From Anaerolineales bacterium (GTDB lineage: Bacteria > Chloroflexota > Anaerolineae > Anaerolineales > Villigracilaceae): 64,000 nt of DNA. The stretch covers positions 104,651-168,650 of the forward strand of contig JABARH010000009.1 of NCBI GenBank assembly GCA_019187665.1, written 5' to 3'. The notes below the pieces were generated by a model, which was given only the letters and a program-made list of their open reading frames with translations, did no database searches and was not told the DNA's origin. The first letter of the stretch is position 1; every line of letters starts with the position of its first letter. Below are positions 35,289-42,524 of the stretch, piece after piece. Both the position numbers and the translations under genes were made by a program.

Positions 35289-36230
35289 TTAAATCCCAGC
35301 TCCAAACGGATCGCGCTCGTCAACCAGCAACGTCCCCTCGGACATGACCCACGCCTCGCCGCTGATGGTGGGGATGATTCTGTCGCCGTCGAGTTGAACA
35401 CTTCCCTCAAAGATACTGCCGACGACGCTTTGTTGTTTCCATACTTGCCCCGCTTTTAATTTCCCGTCCGCATACAAACACGCCAGTTTCGCGCTCGTGC
35501 CTGTGCCGCATGGCGAACGGTCATAGGCTTTGCCCGGGCACAGCACAAAACTTTTGCTGTCCGCCTCGTTGGATTCGGCGAACAACTCCACGTGATCAAT
35601 CTCCGCGCCGCTCGCGCCGCTGATTCCGTTGGCTGTCAACTGCTCACGCACACGCCACGCGAAATCGGTCAGCGCCTCAAGGTTTTGCATATCCACGTCC
35701 ATGCCGTGATCGTGGACAAGGAAAAACCAGTTGCCGCCCCACGCCACATCGCCGTGAATGATTTTGCCGTCAATGGCAATGGGGATGTGCGTCAGGTGAC
35801 GATAGGCGGGGATGTTTTTTACCGACACGCGATTGGGATACTCCCCCGCTTCATTCTTATGGAGAGTTGCTTCGACCACCCCAACCGGAGTCTCCACCCG
35901 GAGCGTGCCCGGCGCGACGCGTCCCAAATATGCCAGCGAGGCGATCAGGCCGATCGTGCCGTGTCCGCACATGCCGAGGTAGCCGACATTGTTAAAGAAG
36001 ATCACGCCGAATTGACAGGTCGAATCGCCGGGCGGGACGAGGTACGCGCCGACCAGCACCTCCGAGCCGCGCGGTTCGAGCAGGACAGTGCGGCGCAGGC
36101 GGTCGTGGTCGCGTTTGAGGCGGGATAATTTTTCGGCGACAGAACCCGCTCCGAGGTCGAAGGGAAGCGAGGGAATCAGGCGCGTCGGTTCGCCGCCGGT
36201 ATGAGAGTCGAGGAAGGGGATGCGAATCAT
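35289..36230 (-). CDS. 4-hydroxyproline epimerase / proline racemase family
   Basis: A 313-residue cofactor-free racemase/epimerase. It has the family opening DSHTGGEPTRLI and both active-site cysteines: MCGHGTIG (about residue 90) and SPCGTGTSAKLA (about 240). Two Cys indicate an epimerase or racemase, not the Cys/Thr dehydratase type. Together with the DHDPS-family gene upstream, a route converting trans-4-hydroxy-L-proline to its cis-D form and on towards 2-oxoglutarate is likely, though the oxidase and dehydrogenase steps are not in the window. A heptamer repeat fills the 116-bp gap between them. Confidence 0.85.
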   Translation of the reverse strand: MIRIPFLDSHTGGEPTRLIPSLPFDLGAGSVAEKLSRLKRDHDRLRRTVLLEPRGSEVLVGAYLVPPGDSTCQFGVIFFNNVGYLGMCGHGTIGLIASLAYLGRVAPGTLRVETPVGVVEATLHKNEAGEYPNRVSVKNIPAYRHLTHIPIAIDGKIIHGDVAWGGNWFFLVHDHGMDVDMQNLEALTDFAWRVREQLTANGISGASGAEIDHVELFAESNEADSKSFVLCPGKAYDRSPCGTGTSAKLACLYADGKLKAGQVWKQQSVVGSIFEGSVQLDGDRIIPTISGEAWVMSEGTLLVDERDPFGAGI

Positions 36231-36231
36231 G

Positions 36232-36343
36232 AGTCGAAGGTCAAAAGTCGATATTCGAGAATTCGATATTCGAGTATTCGATATTCGTAATTCGAGTATC
36301 GAATATCGAGTATCGAGTATCGAATATCAAGTATCGAATATCG
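36232..36343. repeat. CGATATT/CGAATAT heptamer array
   Basis: About fifteen heptamers, some with one extra base. The left half has CGATATT/CGAGTATT units and the right half CGAATAT/CGAGTAT units, so the halves are roughly inverted and can pair. Same family as 15533-15691 and 43267-43350. Confidence 0.9.
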
Positions 36344-36346
36344 TTT

Positions 36347-37216
36347 TTAGATTGCCTTGAAGATTCGCTCAAACTCCGCGCGCTCTTCGGCGGTGAGGGG
36401 AAGCAATGGACGACGAGGCTTGCCGACGGGGATGCCGAGCAGTTCGCAGGCGTGTTTTACTTTTTGCAGATAACTGCCGCTTTCGACACTGCGCAGGAGC
36501 GGCATGAGTTTGTCCATGCGCGCGCGGGCAGTGATGAAATCGTTGGCGAGCGCGGCTTCGAGAACGTCGTGATGCTGGCGCGGCGCGCAGGAGGAGGCGC
36601 CGCCGATCCATGCGCTGGCGCCCCACAAAAAATAATCGAGGGCTTGATCGTCGGAGCCGCAAATGATTTGGTAGCGTTCGCCGTAACGCGCACGCATGGC
36701 GTAGACGCGCGACATGTCGCTGGAGGCTTCCTTGATGCCGATAACGTGGGCATATTTGGTGAGGCCGTCCATCACGTCGAAACCGACCTCCGTGCCTGCG
36801 CGCCACGGAAAGTTGTACAGCACGATGGGAATCTTAACGGACTCGGCAACGACGGAGAGATGCGCGAGCAGTTCGCGCTGACTGGGACGCGAATACGGCG
36901 GGACAGCCACCATCAGCGCGTCGTAGCCCATTTGCTCGGCGGCCACTGAGTAGCGGATCACGTCGCGCGTTGCGCCGGAGTTTGTGCCTGCGATGAGGGT
37001 AACGCGGCCCTTGACTTTTTCTTTAACAAATTGAAAAATGTCCAGCCGTTCCTGGTCGCTCCAGGCGTAGACCTCGCCTGTGGTCCCGCCGGGGACAAGG
37101 CCTGCAATTTTGTTCGCGATCAAGTATTCGATGAGTTGTTCGAGGACGGGATAGTTGACAGACTCGTCCGCGTGGAAGGGGGTGACGATGGGGGCGTAGA
37201 TTCCGGTGAGGCGCAT
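36347..37216 (-). CDS. Dihydrodipicolinate synthase/N-acetylneuraminate lyase family protein
   Basis: A 289-residue class I aldolase of the DHDPS/NAL family. Family marks are VPGGTTGEVYAW (residues about 42-53), the catalytic Tyr in IVLYNFPWR, and the Schiff-base Lys in GIKEASSD (about 160). The family includes DHDPS, sialate lyase, and the deaminase of hydroxyproline breakdown (1-pyrroline-4-hydroxy-2-carboxylate deaminase). The neighbouring hydroxyproline epimerase favours the last one; lysine synthesis is the alternative. The sequence alone does not decide. Confidence 0.8.
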   Translation of the reverse strand: MRLTGIYAPIVTPFHADESVNYPVLEQLIEYLIANKIAGLVPGGTTGEVYAWSDQERLDIFQFVKEKVKGRVTLIAGTNSGATRDVIRYSVAAEQMGYDALMVAVPPYSRPSQRELLAHLSVVAESVKIPIVLYNFPWRAGTEVGFDVMDGLTKYAHVIGIKEASSDMSRVYAMRARYGERYQIICGSDDQALDYFLWGASAWIGGASSCAPRQHHDVLEAALANDFITARARMDKLMPLLRSVESGSYLQKVKHACELLGIPVGKPRRPLLPLTAEERAEFERIFKAI

Positions 37217-37225
37217 GGAAGACTC

Positions 37226-37288
37226 CAGTGAGCAGTAATCAGTGAACAGTTATCAGTGGGGGTGATTGGTAATTGGAGATTGGGGATT
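37226..37288. repeat. CAGTNNN / GGNNATT heptamer array
   Basis: Nine heptamers in a row: CAGTGAG, CAGTAAT, CAGTGAA, CAGTTAT, CAGTGGG, GGTGATT, GGTAATT, GGAGATT, GGGGATT. Two word families are joined in phase. Confidence 0.9.
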
Positions 37289-37352
37289 GAGCGTGATGGT
37301 GCGAGTTTACTTCCCCCGGTGGAAGTGGGCAAGGGAGCGCGTCAATCGGTAA

Positions 37353-37688
37353 TCATCCACGATTGACGCGAAGCAAAATCCCTTTCATGGTTTCCGCGTT
37401 CGTTACGGCTTTGTCAATTTGTTCAGCCTGTTGAATCACGTCATGGTTTTGTGTGCAAACGACAATGCCCGCATGTTGTGTTGACTTGTTGTGAAGTTCA
37501 ATGAAATCCCAACGATTGACGGTCAACAAAGTGCGCCCCAATTCAGCAGCATAAGCAAGCACATCCTGATCGCGAATCCTTTGATTGGCTTTTCCCGCCT
37601 CATGAGAAGTGAGTACATCATGTCCCAGCTCGCGCAAACGGCGAACGACCCCGATTGGAAAATTTTCATTGGAATAGAAAGATGCCAT
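37353..37688 (-). CDS. DUF5615 PIN-like toxin
   Basis: A 111-residue PIN-like protein of the DUF5615 family: FYSNENFPIGVVRRLRELGHDV at the N-terminus, where DEN/NEN acidic residues are expected, then DVLAYAAELGRTLLTVNRWDFI with the second acidic site, as in Mut7-C-type nucleases. These are the probable RNase toxins of DUF433/DUF5615 modules. The ATG at 37688 has GGAGG upstream and overlaps the stop of the DUF433 gene. Confidence 0.8.
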   Translation of the reverse strand: MASFYSNENFPIGVVRRLRELGHDVLTSHEAGKANQRIRDQDVLAYAAELGRTLLTVNRWDFIELHNKSTQHAGIVVCTQNHDVIQQAEQIDKAVTNAETMKGILLRVNRG

Positions 37689-38014
37689 CACCCCTCCTGA
37701 TTTTTACGTATGGCCTTATCCACTTCATCTTGATGCGCGTCGGCATATGCCCACGCGTTGACCAGGTCCACTGCGCGAAGGGATGGGAAGTTTTCGAGTA
37801 TGACCGCGTCCGTCCAACCGATACGGCGGTAATTCTCCAAAGTCCATACAGGGATGCGTGTGCGGACAATGCAAGCCTCTCCGCCGGAAACGCCTTCGGT
37901 CTTCTCGATCCCCGCCCATGTATTGCCAACCTCTCGCGCAAGGCGTTGCAATAACTCCGCTTTTTCAGCACGACTCAAACGCGAGATCTGGGGTTCAAGG
38001 CTTTGGATGCTCAT
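37688..38014 (-). CDS. DUF433 antitoxin
   Basis: A 108-residue DUF433 protein with an N-terminal helical extension (LSRAEKAELLQRLAREVG). The DUF433 core reads CIVRTRIPVWTLENYRRIGW, then ILENFPSLRAVDLVNAWAYA, a winged-helix-like DNA-binding fold. It is the probable antitoxin and autorepressor of the PIN-like toxin that overlaps it. A TATAAT box lies on the minus strand at 38039-38044. Confidence 0.85.
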   Translation of the reverse strand: MSIQSLEPQISRLSRAEKAELLQRLAREVGNTWAGIEKTEGVSGGEACIVRTRIPVWTLENYRRIGWTDAVILENFPSLRAVDLVNAWAYADAHQDEVDKAIRKNQEG

Positions 38015-38133
38015 ATTCGCCTCAACTTATCTACGATGATTATACCTGACACAACCTATTTGATTTCGACTGTACTATTATTCCGCCTCGACTCCACCGC
38101 CGCGAACGCGGATTGGGTCACGCCGAGGAGTCG

Positions 38134-38592
38134 CTAAAGGGTTTCATCCATGACGTTTGGATTGCTTGCAAGCCATGAACGCAGGGCGTTCACGATCCTC
38201 TCAACATCCCCAAGGTGGGAGGCGCAGATCTCAAACAGCTCATCAGCGCTGACATCGTGATAAAAGTGAACGAGGCGGTTACGGTATCCCGCCAATTTCT
38301 GCATGAGCTCGAGATCGGCTACAGAAATGACGCCGCGCCGATTCAGGGCGGATGCAATTTCCTTGTATTCTGTGACGGCTTCCCCGAACCCTTTTGCGGC
38401 AATGTGCCTCCCCATGTCAAAGACCGCTTCCAGCGCGCGGCGCAGGCAGGATTCTGCCGCGAAGATATTTCTCTTATCCTGCATGAATTTTGTTTTTGAA
38501 TCCAGCGGGAGTGCGCGTATTTCGCTCAGCATTCGATCCACCCATGCGAGGCGGTCACTGATAACGCGTTTTGATATTCTTCCAGGCAACAT
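38134..38592 (-). CDS. hepT: HepT-like HEPN ribonuclease toxin
   Basis: A 152-residue HEPN protein of the HepT/DUF86 family. The catalytic RNase motif Rx4HxY is intact in RNRLVHFYHDVS (about residues 106-113). HepT toxins cleave RNA and are kept inactive by AMP addition from their MntA partner near this motif. GGAGGCATAAT precedes the ATG, which lies 1 bp after the mntA stop. Confidence 0.88.
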   Translation of the reverse strand: MLPGRISKRVISDRLAWVDRMLSEIRALPLDSKTKFMQDKRNIFAAESCLRRALEAVFDMGRHIAAKGFGEAVTEYKEIASALNRRGVISVADLELMQKLAGYRNRLVHFYHDVSADELFEICASHLGDVERIVNALRSWLASNPNVMDETL

Positions 38593-38593
38593 A

Positions 38594-39010
38594 TTATGCC
38601 TCCTGCAAAATCATTGCCATGCGCTGACGCTCCAAGTCTGCCAGGTCCCCCGCGCGGCGAAGAACAAACAGGTCATACTCGTCTGCCAGATGGGAATCTT
38701 CCGCGTAAATACGCTCGCCTCGAATGATATTCGCCGCAAGAAAAGCATCTACTTCCTGTAGAATAAATAAGTCCACATGAGGGGCATTAAATATCGCTTC
38801 CAATTCAAGCGTCAGGTTTACTTTATTTTCAATGGAAAACGGGGAATGAGTGAGCGCGCCAATATCCAGGTCGCTTTGAGATGGAGCAGGTTGATACATG
38901 TCATCTTCGATCGCCCGGAGTATGTCCGCGCTGCGACTGCCAAAGGCATAGAACGCCTTGACCTGGAATTTTTTGCATACTTGCTCGATCTTCTGCAATC
39001 TTGCGCTCAT
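38594..39010 (-). CDS. mntA: MntA-like nucleotidyltransferase antitoxin
   Basis: A 138-residue minimal nucleotidyltransferase. The motif GSRSADILRAI then SDLDIGAL is a GSx(n)DxD arrangement with a longer than usual spacing between GS and DxD; VDLFIL carries the third acidic residue. MntA-type antitoxins AMPylate HepT. A TATAAT box six bases before the ATG (39017-39022, minus strand) suggests a leaderless message. Its first codons overlap the stop of the bi-domain oxidoreductase gene upstream. Confidence 0.88.
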   Translation of the reverse strand: MSARLQKIEQVCKKFQVKAFYAFGSRSADILRAIEDDMYQPAPSQSDLDIGALTHSPFSIENKVNLTLELEAIFNAPHVDLFILQEVDAFLAANIIRGERIYAEDSHLADEYDLFVLRRAGDLADLERQRMAMILQEA

Positions 39011-41154
39011 GCGATTATTATACTCTGCGAATTTTTTCGCATCGACTCCACCGCCGCGAACGTGGATTGGGTGACTCCAATCAGATGCTCGTACGGAATC
39101 GGCGGTTCGGTCCCCTCCCGAATGGATTCTGCGAAGGCGGCCATTTCCGCCCGCCAGCCTTTATCCTGCACCATGCTTTCAGTTTTCTTCTTTCCATCTT
39201 TCACAACGGTCAGTGAAACATAATCATCCAGCACAGCGACCACGCCGTCACAAAACACTTCGAGACGTTCTTTCGGAACAGACTTGTCGCCGTTGGCGAG
39301 GTAGTCCACGACGCCGATGGAACCGTCGGGGAAGGTGAAGGTCATGGAGACGTTGTCGTCGCGGTATTTTCCATCATTTGGCAACGCATGTGCTGTCACG
39401 CTGACAGGAGGTGCGCCGACGAGGAAGGTCAACATGTCAATGAAGTGACAGGCTTCGCCGATGATGCGTCCGCCGCCGATGGATTCGTCTTGCGTCCAAT
39501 GATTGAGAGGGATGTAACCGGCGTTGATTCGATAATGCGCGTGGAGAGGCTCAGCGCGATTTTCGATTTGCGACTTTAGATTTTGCGCGAGAGGGGAGAA
39601 GCGGCGATTGAACCCAACGGTTAGCAGTTGATGGTTGGCGGTTGACAGCGCTTTGGTGACGGCCGTCAGTTGTTTACCGTTAATCACCAGCGGCTTTTCA
39701 ACAAACACATGTTTGCCAGCCTTGAGCGCTTTGACGACAAGTTCCGCGTGAGAGTCGTGGCGGGTGAGAATGGCGACGGCGTTGATGTTGGGGTCGTTGA
39801 GGATCTCATCGTCGGAAGAGGTCGCGTATTGGAAGCCGAACTTTTTTCCCGAATGTTGCGCGTGCAGTCCACCCGAGGAGGCGATGCCGATTAATTCAAA
39901 ATCTTTGTTGGATTTGATCACAGGCAACAATGTGGCGTTGGCGTACAGACCGGCGCCGAGAACGCCAAGATTTACGATTTTCGATTTACGATTTTCGATT
40001 GGTGAAAAGACGATCGTAGGCTCTTGTTTTGTTTTTCCTTCAGGATATGTGAGGAGTACGCCCAGGAATGACTCTTTCTTTTTTCCGGTGATAACGTCGT
40101 ATGCCTTCACGCCGTCTTCGATCGGGAAGCGATGCGTGATGAGACTTTCGACCTTCAACTTTCGACTCGCAAGCAGGTCAACCACGGCTTGGAAATTTCT
40201 GCCCTCCGTCCATCTCACATAGCCAATGGGATAGTCGTTTCCATTTTCTTCGTAATTCGAGTCGTAGCGGCCGGGTCCGTATGAGCGCGAGTTAATGAAT
40301 GAAATTTCTTTTTCGTAGTAGACCTTGCGCGGAATGTTCAACCCGACCGCGCCGGTCGCGACGACGCGCGCGCGGTCGCGGGCGATGACGCCAGCCAGTT
40401 CGACCGGGTCGTTGGAGGAAGTGTCCGCGCAGATGATGACCGCGTCCATGCCGCGGTTGGCGGAGAAAGCCATCGCGGAGGATTCGGCCCGCGAGCGCGT
40501 GACCGCTGAAAGTCCAAGCGAGGCGGCGAGGGTGACCCGCGCCGGGTCGAGATCAATGCCGAGGACGTTGCATCCAGCCGCGGCGGCGAATTGAATCGTC
40601 AACAGTCCCAGCAGACCGAGTCCGATCACCGCCACGTTGTCGCCGAGTTGTGTTTCGGCAAGTCGGAATCCGTGCAGGGCGATCGCGCCCAACGTGGTGA
40701 AGGCCGCCGATTCAAAACCCACATTTTTTGGAAGAGGCGTTAAAAGATTTTTTGGAACAAGGTTGTATTCCGCGTGGACGGCATATCCGCCGCCTGCGCA
40801 CGCCACACGCTGACCGACTTTGAAGCCCGGCATGTTTTTGCCGAGCGCGACGATCACGCCCGCGCTGGAATAACCCAGCGCCATCGGCTGGTCGAGGCGG
40901 TTGAAGACGGCTTGAACGGTCGGCAGTACGCCTTCGCGTTTGGCTTTGTCGAGCGTCTGTTTGACGAGATCGGGGCGCGAGCGCGCCTTGCCTGCCAGAC
41001 TCTTTTCCGCGAATTCGACCACCATGCGTTCGGTGCCAGCCGAGACGAGCGATGCCGCCACTCGCACGAGCGCTTGTCCTTCGCGCGGCGTGGGGACAGG
41101 AATGTCTTCGATGGTGGCTTTGCCGGTCTTGATGTTTTGGAGGAGTTGTTTCAT
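39007..41154 (-). CDS. Bi-domain oxidoreductase: zinc-type dehydrogenase fused to Gfo/Idh/MocA
   Basis: A 715-residue fusion. Residues about 1-360 are a medium-chain dehydrogenase (LVSAGTERMVVEFAEKSL, GYSSAGVIVALG, Rossmann AVIGLGLLGLLTIQFAAAAG). Residues about 385-715 are a Gfo/Idh/MocA oxidoreductase (VNLGVLGAGLYANATLLP, AILTRHDSHAELVVKALKAG, then HVFVEKPL with its catalytic Lys). Such fusions usually sit in polysaccharide gene sets and act on nucleotide sugars. The start at 41154 is chosen because MKQLLQNIKTGKATIEDIPVP begins the domain. Four heptanucleotide repeat clusters lie inside the coding sequence, one exactly in the interdomain linker. Confidence 0.82.
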   Translation of the reverse strand: MKQLLQNIKTGKATIEDIPVPTPREGQALVRVAASLVSAGTERMVVEFAEKSLAGKARSRPDLVKQTLDKAKREGVLPTVQAVFNRLDQPMALGYSSAGVIVALGKNMPGFKVGQRVACAGGGYAVHAEYNLVPKNLLTPLPKNVGFESAAFTTLGAIALHGFRLAETQLGDNVAVIGLGLLGLLTIQFAAAAGCNVLGIDLDPARVTLAASLGLSAVTRSRAESSAMAFSANRGMDAVIICADTSSNDPVELAGVIARDRARVVATGAVGLNIPRKVYYEKEISFINSRSYGPGRYDSNYEENGNDYPIGYVRWTEGRNFQAVVDLLASRKLKVESLITHRFPIEDGVKAYDVITGKKKESFLGVLLTYPEGKTKQEPTIVFSPIENRKSKIVNLGVLGAGLYANATLLPVIKSNKDFELIGIASSGGLHAQHSGKKFGFQYATSSDDEILNDPNINAVAILTRHDSHAELVVKALKAGKHVFVEKPLVINGKQLTAVTKALSTANHQLLTVGFNRRFSPLAQNLKSQIENRAEPLHAHYRINAGYIPLNHWTQDESIGGGRIIGEACHFIDMLTFLVGAPPVSVTAHALPNDGKYRDDNVSMTFTFPDGSIGVVDYLANGDKSVPKERLEVFCDGVVAVLDDYVSLTVVKDGKKKTESMVQDKGWRAEMAAFAESIREGTEPPIPYEHLIGVTQSTFAAVESMRKNSQSIIIA
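39017..39022 (-). promoter_or_regulatory. -10 box of the mntA-hepT operon
   Basis: TATAAT on the minus strand, six bases before the mntA ATG and inside the 3' end of the upstream coding sequence. It would allow the toxin-antitoxin pair its own promoter. Confidence 0.45.
39558..40170. repeat. Four in-frame heptamer clusters in the bi-domain oxidoreductase gene
   Basis: 39558-39585: GATTTTC, GATTTGC, GACTTTA, GATTTTG. 39619-39646: GGTTAGC, AGTTGAT, GGTTGGC, GGTTGAC. 39969-40003: GATTTAC, GATTTTC, GATTTAC, GATTTTC, GATTGGT (interdomain linker ENRKSKIVN). 40143-40170: GACTTTC, GACCTTC, AACTTTC, GACTCGC. The sequence between clusters is ordinary coding sequence. Confidence 0.75.
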
Positions 41155-41188
41155 TTTCGTTTGTAAAAGTATACTCGAAAGTCTCCGT

Positions 41189-41197
41189 GATATAATT
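41189..41197 (+). promoter_or_regulatory. Extended -10 promoter of the aminopeptidase gene
   Basis: TGATATAAT, identical to the extended -10 at 118-126; the ATG follows 35 bases later. Confidence 0.5.
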
Positions 41198-41232
41198 TGC
41201 ACGCTTTCATTTAAGATTCAAGGAGATTTTCC

Positions 41233-42354
41233 GTGTCTGATCCCCGTGTTGTCAAGTACGCCAAGGTTTTGCTCGAATACTGCACGCGCATCAAAGCCGG
41301 TGACCGACTCATCATCGAAGGGACGACCGCCGCCGAACCGTTGATCCGCGAACTGTACATCCAAGCCCTCGAAAAAGGCGCTCATCCTCACCCCATGGTG
41401 GGTCTGCCCGGGATGACGCCCTTCATTCAGGAAGAAACCTACCTGACCTACGCCAGCGACTCGCAGTTGGAATTTGTCCCCACGTTCCACAAACACGCCT
41501 ACGATCACTTTGAAGGCCGCATCCGCATTCACTCCTCCACCAACACGCGCGGCACAACAGCCATTGATCCGAATAAAGCCAAACGCCGCGCGGCCGGGCT
41601 GGGTCCGGTCACCGAGTCGCAAATGCGGCGCGGAGCGGAGGGCACGCTGAAGTGGGTCACCACGTTATATCCCACCGAGGCGTTCGCGCAGGACGCGGAG
41701 ATGAGTTTCGATCAATATCAGGATTTCGTTTTCCGCGCCTGCCACGTCCACGAAGAGGATCCGGTTGCGTTTTGGCGGCAGGTGGAAAAAGATCACGAGA
41801 AAGCCATCAAGTGGCTGGAAGGAAAGAATCAGGTTGTTCTGCGCGGACCCAACGTGGAGTTGACTCTCTCGATCAAAGGCCGCAAGTTCATGAACTCATG
41901 CGGCACGCACAACATGCCTGACGGCGAGATCTACACGGGACCCATCGAGGACTCGGTCAACGGCTGGGTCAGGTTCACCTATCCCGCCATCTATGGCGGC
42001 GTGGCGGTCGAGGGCGCCGAATTGACGTTCAGCAACGGACGCGTGACCCAGGTGAAAGCCGCAAAGAATCAAGATTATCTTTTCCGCATGTTGGAAACCG
42101 ACGCGGGTGCGCGCTACCTCGGCGAGTTCGCCATCGGCACCAACTTCGAGATCAACAAATTCACCGGGCAGATCCTCTTTGATGAAAAGATCGGCGGTTC
42201 CTTCCACATGGCGCTCGGCGCGGGCTACCCCGAAACGGGTTCCAGGAACAAGAGCAACATCCACTGGGATTTTATCTGCGACATGCGCAAGGACGCCGAC
42301 ATCACGATTGACGGACAAACCTTTTACAAAAACGGGCAGTTCGTGTTCAAGTAG
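41233..42354 (+). CDS. M29-family metallo-aminopeptidase
   Basis: A 373-residue aminopeptidase of family M29 (AmpS/aminopeptidase T). The C-terminal catalytic half carries the metal ligands: Glu in MPDGEIYTGP (about residue 232), Glu in YLGEFAIGTN and DEKIGGSFHMALGAGYPETG, and His/Asp in SNIHWDFICD (about 338-347). It should release N-terminal residues in the cytoplasm. AAGGAGATTTTCC lies before the start. It is a single gene with its own promoter and terminator. Confidence 0.92.
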   Translation: MSDPRVVKYAKVLLEYCTRIKAGDRLIIEGTTAAEPLIRELYIQALEKGAHPHPMVGLPGMTPFIQEETYLTYASDSQLEFVPTFHKHAYDHFEGRIRIHSSTNTRGTTAIDPNKAKRRAAGLGPVTESQMRRGAEGTLKWVTTLYPTEAFAQDAEMSFDQYQDFVFRACHVHEEDPVAFWRQVEKDHEKAIKWLEGKNQVVLRGPNVELTLSIKGRKFMNSCGTHNMPDGEIYTGPIEDSVNGWVRFTYPAIYGGVAVEGAELTFSNGRVTQVKAAKNQDYLFRMLETDAGARYLGEFAIGTNFEINKFTGQILFDEKIGGSFHMALGAGYPETGSRNKSNIHWDFICDMRKDADITIDGQTFYKNGQFVFK

Positions 42355-42374
42355 AAAATTGAAACAACATCACG

Positions 42375-42408
42375 CGGGTCACTGATTTCAGTGACCCGTT
42401 TTCTTTTT
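42375..42408 (+). terminator. Intrinsic terminator of the aminopeptidase gene
   Basis: CGGGTCACTG (42375-42384), loop ATTT, CAGTGACCCG (42389-42398), then TTTTCTTTTT. Confidence 0.95.
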
Positions 42409-42440
42409 ATCGCGCCAGCATCGGAATCGATGATGGTGAT

Positions 42441-42469
42441 GGTAGAGCGAGATCGTATCTTGCTCTACC
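42441..42469. repeat. Dispersed palindrome upstream of the ThyX-like gene
   Basis: GGTAGAGCGAGAT-CG-TATCTTGCTCTACC, the longest of three copies of this palindrome (one mismatch). Confidence 0.85.
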
Positions 42470-42489
42470 GGCCTCGTATCTCCAATCCG

Positions 42490-42518
42490 TTGACGCGCCG
42501 CAAATTTTCGTCTATATT
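42490..42518 (+). promoter_or_regulatory. Consensus-like promoter of the ThyX-like gene
   Basis: TTGACG (42490-42495), 17 bp, TATATT (42513-42518), then six bases to the ATG at 42525. This is the best-supported leaderless promoter in the window, since both boxes are present. Confidence 0.75.
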
Positions 42519-42524
42519 GCCTCC

